A stretch of 64,000 nt of DNA from Streptomyces sp. TRM49041 (GTDB taxonomy: Bacteria > Actinomycetota > Actinomycetes > Streptomycetales > Streptomycetaceae), in NCBI RefSeq assembly GCF_008271805.1, contig NZ_VSRY01000145.1, forward strand, positions 1-64,000, written 5' to 3'. The notes beneath the pieces are model-generated. The model saw nothing but the letters and a program-made list of their open reading frames with translations. It did not search any database and was not told the DNA's origin. This document shows positions 61,120 to 64,000 of this stretch, one piece after another. The translations under genes and the position numbers were made by a program. Position 1 is the stretch's first letter, and every line of letters begins with the position of its first letter.

Positions 61120-61866
61120 TCAGCCGAAGCGGTTCAGCAACCGCCGGTACAGCCCGGGCGCCAGGCCGCGCACGCGGCCCGGGAGGGTCAGCCAGCCGGG
61201 GACGTAGAGGTCGTCTCTGCCGTGCCGGACGGCGTCCCAGACCGCGCGGGCGACACAGCCGGGCGAGGCGGGGCGTGGACGGGAGCGGCCGTAGGGCCTG
61301 CCGCGGAGGGTGAAGAAGGCCGTGTCCACCGGGCCGGGCACGACGAGTGTCACGCCCACCCCCGTGCCGCGCAGCTCCTGCCGCAGTGCCTCGGCGAAGG
61401 CGGCCACCCCGGCCTTGGCGGCGGAGTACACCGCTTCCTCCCGCACGCCCACGCACCCGGCCACGGAGCCGATCAGCACCACACGTCCCCGGCCGGCCGC
61501 CACCATGGCGGGCAGCACCTCGCGGACGAGGTGGAGTGTGGCGTTGAGGTCCAGGGACAGCACCCGGTCGATGTCGGTGGGCGGCATGCTGGCGAAGGGG
61601 CCCGCCCAGCCGATGCCCGCACCGGCGATGAGGACGTCGATCCGGCCGGTCGCGCGCAGCGCCGACTCGGCGAGCAGGCGTGGTCCTTCCGGGGCGGCGA
61701 GGTCGGCGGGCAGCACGATGGCCGACGTGCCGGCAGCCGTCTCCTCCAGGCGGCGCCGGTCCCGCCCGCTGACCAGCAACTGCCAGCCGCCCATGGCGAA
61801 GCACCGCGCCGTGGCGGCGCCGATGCCCGAGGAGGCGCCGGTGACCAGCACCACGTTCCGGTCCAT
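61120..61866 (-). CDS. Short-chain dehydrogenase/reductase
   Basis: A 248-residue classical SDR with the cofactor motif VTGASSGIGAATA, the NAG-like IAGAGIG, catalytic Ser in LIGSVAGCVG and Tyr-x3-Lys in YSAAKAG. The canonical start is the ATG at 61866, which has no ribosome binding site. A GTG at 61977 has AGGGAG 9 nt upstream and would add 37 residues (THTGSGSAHGPRVDG...), so the longer form is possible. It is divergent from the radical SAM remnant. The substrate is unknown. Confidence 0.84.
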   Translation of the reverse strand: MDRNVVLVTGASSGIGAATARCFAMGGWQLLVSGRDRRRLEETAAGTSAIVLPADLAAPEGPRLLAESALRATGRIDVLIAGAGIGWAGPFASMPPTDIDRVLSLDLNATLHLVREVLPAMVAAGRGRVVLIGSVAGCVGVREEAVYSAAKAGVAAFAEALRQELRGTGVGVTLVVPGPVDTAFFTLRGRPYGRSRPRPASPGCVARAVWDAVRHGRDDLYVPGWLTLPGRVRGLAPGLYRRLLNRFG

Positions 61867-61977
61867 GCACGGCGGCGGACCGTGCTCCCGCGCCGTGGAC
61901 GGGGCGGGACCCCCGGGGCGGCGTGGGATGCCGTCCACCCGGGGGCCGTGGGCGGAGCCGGAGCCGGTGTGGGTCAC

Positions 61978-62311
61978 GAGTCGATCTCCCTGCGCTGTCG
62001 GGTCCGGTTCGGCTGCTGGGGCAGGAGGCGATACGGCCCCGTCCTCCAGCACACCGCCACCGCGGTCACTCGCGCCAGTGCTGGGACGTCTGCCCGGACC
62101 GAGCCCATCCGGACCGACGCGCGCTGTTCGGCCCACGCCGTGCGCCGGCCGGGCGCTCCCCGGCCCCGTAGCCGAGGCGGCAGAACCACTCCTGCGTGCC
62201 GCGGGGTGCCGCCAAGCGGCGGTATGGCGGTACACGGTGAGCTTGCGCCGGGATACGAAGGGGACACCCCTTCGTATCCGGTACCGTCCTGCTCTCCGTG
62301 GCGAGGTGACC
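61978..62311. other. Divergent intergenic region with a perfect inverted repeat
   Basis: This stretch separates the SDR gene from the radical SAM remnant. No gene is supported. The notable feature is the 13-bp inverted repeat at 62251-62279. GAGGTGACC before 62312 is a ribosome binding site. Confidence 0.5.
62251..62279. promoter_or_regulatory. Perfect 13-bp inverted repeat, probable operator
   Basis: GGATACGAAGGGG (62251-62263) and CCCCTTCGTATCC (62267-62279) are perfect inverse complements separated by ACA. It lies 32 nt upstream of the ATG at 62312 in the divergent region. Symmetry and length suit a dimeric repressor; a transcribed hairpin is the alternative. Confidence 0.7.
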
Positions 62312-62758
62312 ATGCGTGTGATGCTCGTCCACCCCAGCGCCCTGTCGTACTCCGCGGTCTTCCTTCGGCTCGAACCCCCGGGGCTCGAGCGGGTCGCCGG
62401 GGCCGCGCGCGAGGCCGGTCACGAAATCCGGGCCGTCGACCTCCGGGTGTCCGGCCGGGAGCGGTTGGGGAGGGAGGCGAGGTCGTTCCGGCCGAAGGCC
62501 CTCGGCATGTCCCTGAAACCGCCGGAGCGCTTCCACGAGGAGCCGGTCCGCACCCGGGCCGTCATCGACCGCGGGCACCCGGGCCTGGGCAGGGCCTTCG
62601 GCGCGCCGTGCGTCCTGCCCGGCAACCTGCCGCGTGGGCAGACGAACTTCGCCCGCATGCTGTGGAGGTTCAACCAGGTCTGCAACCCGCGCCGTCGGCT
62701 CTCCGTCCACACACGGGGAGCGACCCAGGTCGCGCCTACTCACCGTACGACCGACTAG
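62312..62758 (+). pseudogene. Internally deleted B12-binding radical SAM protein (HpnR-like)
   Basis: The first 70 residues (MRVMLVHPSALSYSAVFLRL, then EPPGLERVAGAAREAGHEIR and FRPKALGMSL) are the cobalamin-binding domain of hopanoid-type B12 radical SAM enzymes. The frame then passes through about 30 unassigned residues to LPRGQTNFARMLWRFNQVCN, which is the family's C-terminus. The complete radical SAM barrel, including the C-x3-C-x2-C cluster, is missing: 148 residues instead of about 500. The frame is open and has a ribosome binding site (GAGGTGACC), so a short protein may still be made, but not an active methylase. Confidence 0.75.
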
Positions 62759-62773
62759 CCGCCGGCACGAGGC

Positions 62774-63652
62774 ATGCCGGTCGCCGTACTCGCCTCGCTC
62801 GCCGCGAGTGTCTGCTTCGCGGTCGGGGGCCTGCTCCAGCAGTGGGCCGCGAGCGCGCGACCGGACGCCGAGACGCTGTCGCCGCGCCTGCTGGGCCATC
62901 TGATCCGCGATCCACTGTGGCGGTACGGCATCGGCCTGGCCGTGCTCGCCTACGGGTTCCAGTCGCTGGCCCTGGCGTTCGGGCCGCTCAGCCTGGTGCA
63001 GCCGCTGATCGTCGCCGAGCTGGTCTTCGCGGTACCGCTGTCGGCACGGCTGTACCGCATGCGGCTGGGCCGCCGGGAATGGTTCGGCACGCTCGCGGTG
63101 GCCGCCGGGCTGGCGCTCGCCCTGCTCTCCGCCCGTCCGCACGGCGGCCGGCCGGAGTCGGCGGGCACGCTGTCATGGCTGCTGGTCCTGGGCGCGACCG
63201 GTGCCCTTGTCTGCTGCGCCCTGGCGGTCGCCCGGCACCTGTCCGGTCCCTGGCGGGCGTCGGTGACGGCCCTGGCCGCCGGGGCGGTCATGGGCACCCA
63301 GTCCGTTCTGCTGGCGGCGATGGTGGACCGGCTGCGGTACGGGCTCGGCGCCGTGCTCGGCGCCTGGCAGACGTACGCGTTCGTCGTGGCGAGCGTGGGC
63401 GGGCTGCTGCTTATCCAGAGCGCGTTCCAGCAGGGCCCGCTGGCCTCGAGCATGTCGGTGCTCGACGCCATGGAGCCGGCGGTCGCCGTCACCGTGGGCA
63501 CGGCCGTGTTCGGTGAGGCGATCCGCACGGGCTGGCCGGTCACGGCGGTGACTGTGGTGGGGCTGGCCCTGGTGGGAACGGGCATCGTGACTCTGAACTC
63601 GTCGCCGACGATCGCGGCGTTGCGCGGGCGGCGAGCCGTCGACCCCGGGTGA
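62774..63652 (+). CDS. EamA/DMT-type membrane transporter
   Basis: A 292-residue membrane protein with about nine to ten helices. FAVGGLLQQWAASARPDAET, FGPLSLVQPLIVAELVF and SMSVLDAMEPAVAVTVGTAVF are signatures of the NIPA/EamA-like DMT branch common in Streptomyces. The substrate is unknown. CACGAGGC precedes the ATG at 62774, 15 bp after the remnant gene, so both may share a promoter. Confidence 0.82.
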   Translation: MPVAVLASLAASVCFAVGGLLQQWAASARPDAETLSPRLLGHLIRDPLWRYGIGLAVLAYGFQSLALAFGPLSLVQPLIVAELVFAVPLSARLYRMRLGRREWFGTLAVAAGLALALLSARPHGGRPESAGTLSWLLVLGATGALVCCALAVARHLSGPWRASVTALAAGAVMGTQSVLLAAMVDRLRYGLGAVLGAWQTYAFVVASVGGLLLIQSAFQQGPLASSMSVLDAMEPAVAVTVGTAVFGEAIRTGWPVTAVTVVGLALVGTGIVTLNSSPTIAALRGRRAVDPG

Positions 63653-63699
63653 CCTCCGACCTGCCGACCGTCGTACGGCCGCTCCGCGCGCCCCGAGTC

Positions 63700-64000
63700 T
63701 TACGCCGCCGGGGCGCTGTCACGCCGCCGTGAGGGGCCGGACGGGAGCCAGACGGGGAGCAGGTCCTCGGCCAGGACCCGGTCCCAGGAGGGGTGGACGG
63801 CCCTGGCCGTGGCCGTCGCCCGGTGGCGCACCGCGTACAGCAGATCTGGCCGGTCGACCAGCGTGCCGAGGGCCTCCGCCCAGTCACGAGGGTCGTCACG
63901 GCGTACGACGATGCCGTCCCGGCCGGGCTCCGCGAGCCACCGCGTGGTGCGCGCGCCCTCGGGCAGCACCACCGCCAGGCCGCTCGCCATGGCCTCGGCG
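63700..64000 (-). CDS. Family 4 glycosyltransferase, C-terminal part (runs off the window)
   Basis: The last 99 codons of a GT-B glycosyltransferase continue beyond base 64000. EAMASGLAVVLPEG is the end of the nucleotide-sugar site, and WAEALGTLVDRPDLLYAVRH and SWDRVLAEDLLPVWL are its C-terminal helices. The family is clear; the start and substrate lie outside the window. Confidence 0.8.
   Translation of the reverse strand, partial: AEAMASGLAVVLPEGARTTRWLAEPGRDGIVVRRDDPRDWAEALGTLVDRPDLLYAVRHRATATARAVHPSWDRVLAEDLLPVWLPSGPSRRRDSAPAA

Overview
The window is chromosomal DNA of a high-GC actinomycete, almost certainly a Streptomyces or close relative. Third codon positions are nearly all G or C, GTG and TTG starts are common, genes overlap by 4 nt (ATGA/GTGA), and the gene content is typical: a group 1h uptake hydrogenase, PucR and GylR-type regulators, SpoIIE-type phosphatases and a RiPP locus. 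No rRNA, tRNA or CRISPR array was seen.

Layout. (1) 365-12739 (+): nine tightly coupled genes for a surface glycan: GT2, two GT4 enzymes, a flippase fused to a nucleotidyltransferase-like domain, a thymidylate-kinase-like/GT4 fusion, a PIG-L deacetylase, a GT39-like membrane transferase, a membrane-anchored glycosidase-like protein and a CelD-like GNAT protein. (2) 12740-17788 (-): a membrane PAS-GGDEF-EAL protein in one frame with an alpha-oxoamine-synthase-like domain that lacks the PLP lysine, coupled to a decayed methyltransferase. (3) 18270-21748 (+): PucR regulator, DUF485 protein and solute:Na+ symporter. (4) 21954-28848: hydrogenase protease facing the (-) operon of a high-affinity [NiFe]-hydrogenase (hhyS, hhyL, NifU-like protein, DUF5947 and small proteins), with a truncated hemerythrin-like gene just before hhyS.

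(5) 29059-42386: the most unusual locus, a probable RiPP cluster built around a divergent promoter. To the right are a 65-aa precursor ending in Cys, a hairpin, a radical SAM/SPASM enzyme, a LanD-like flavoprotein, an MFS exporter and a B12-dependent radical SAM enzyme. To the left are a LuxR-type protein whose C-terminal 60 residues are homologous to the precursor leader, then a nucleotidyl cyclase/ATPase/TPR protein, a cytoplasmic subtilase, a GAF protein and an ATP-grasp ligase, all overlapping. The flavoprotein probably decarboxylates the C-terminal Cys of a peptide cross-linked or methylated by the two radical SAM enzymes.

(6) 42424-48829: stress partner-switching genes, including a 1193-residue Na+/solute symporter-PAS-GAF-PP2C-HATPase fusion. 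(7) 48977-51300: gylR-like regulator and glycerol kinase. (8) 51301-59451: a decayed pyruvate dehydrogenase, a secreted phospholipase A2, then a sulfide/persulfide regulon (CstR-like repressor, thioredoxin, TauE exporter, three rhodanese genes, one with an MBL dioxygenase domain). ATACCCC-N2-GGGGTAT operators precede its transcription units, and a 1975-bp element with 96-bp inverted repeats and a CATTG target duplication is inserted in it. (9) 59743-64000: Rieske oxygenase, SDR, an internally deleted B12 radical SAM remnant behind a perfect 13-bp inverted repeat, an EamA-type transporter and the 3' end of a glycosyltransferase.

All calls rest on reading the sequence and on recalled family signatures; no database search was run.
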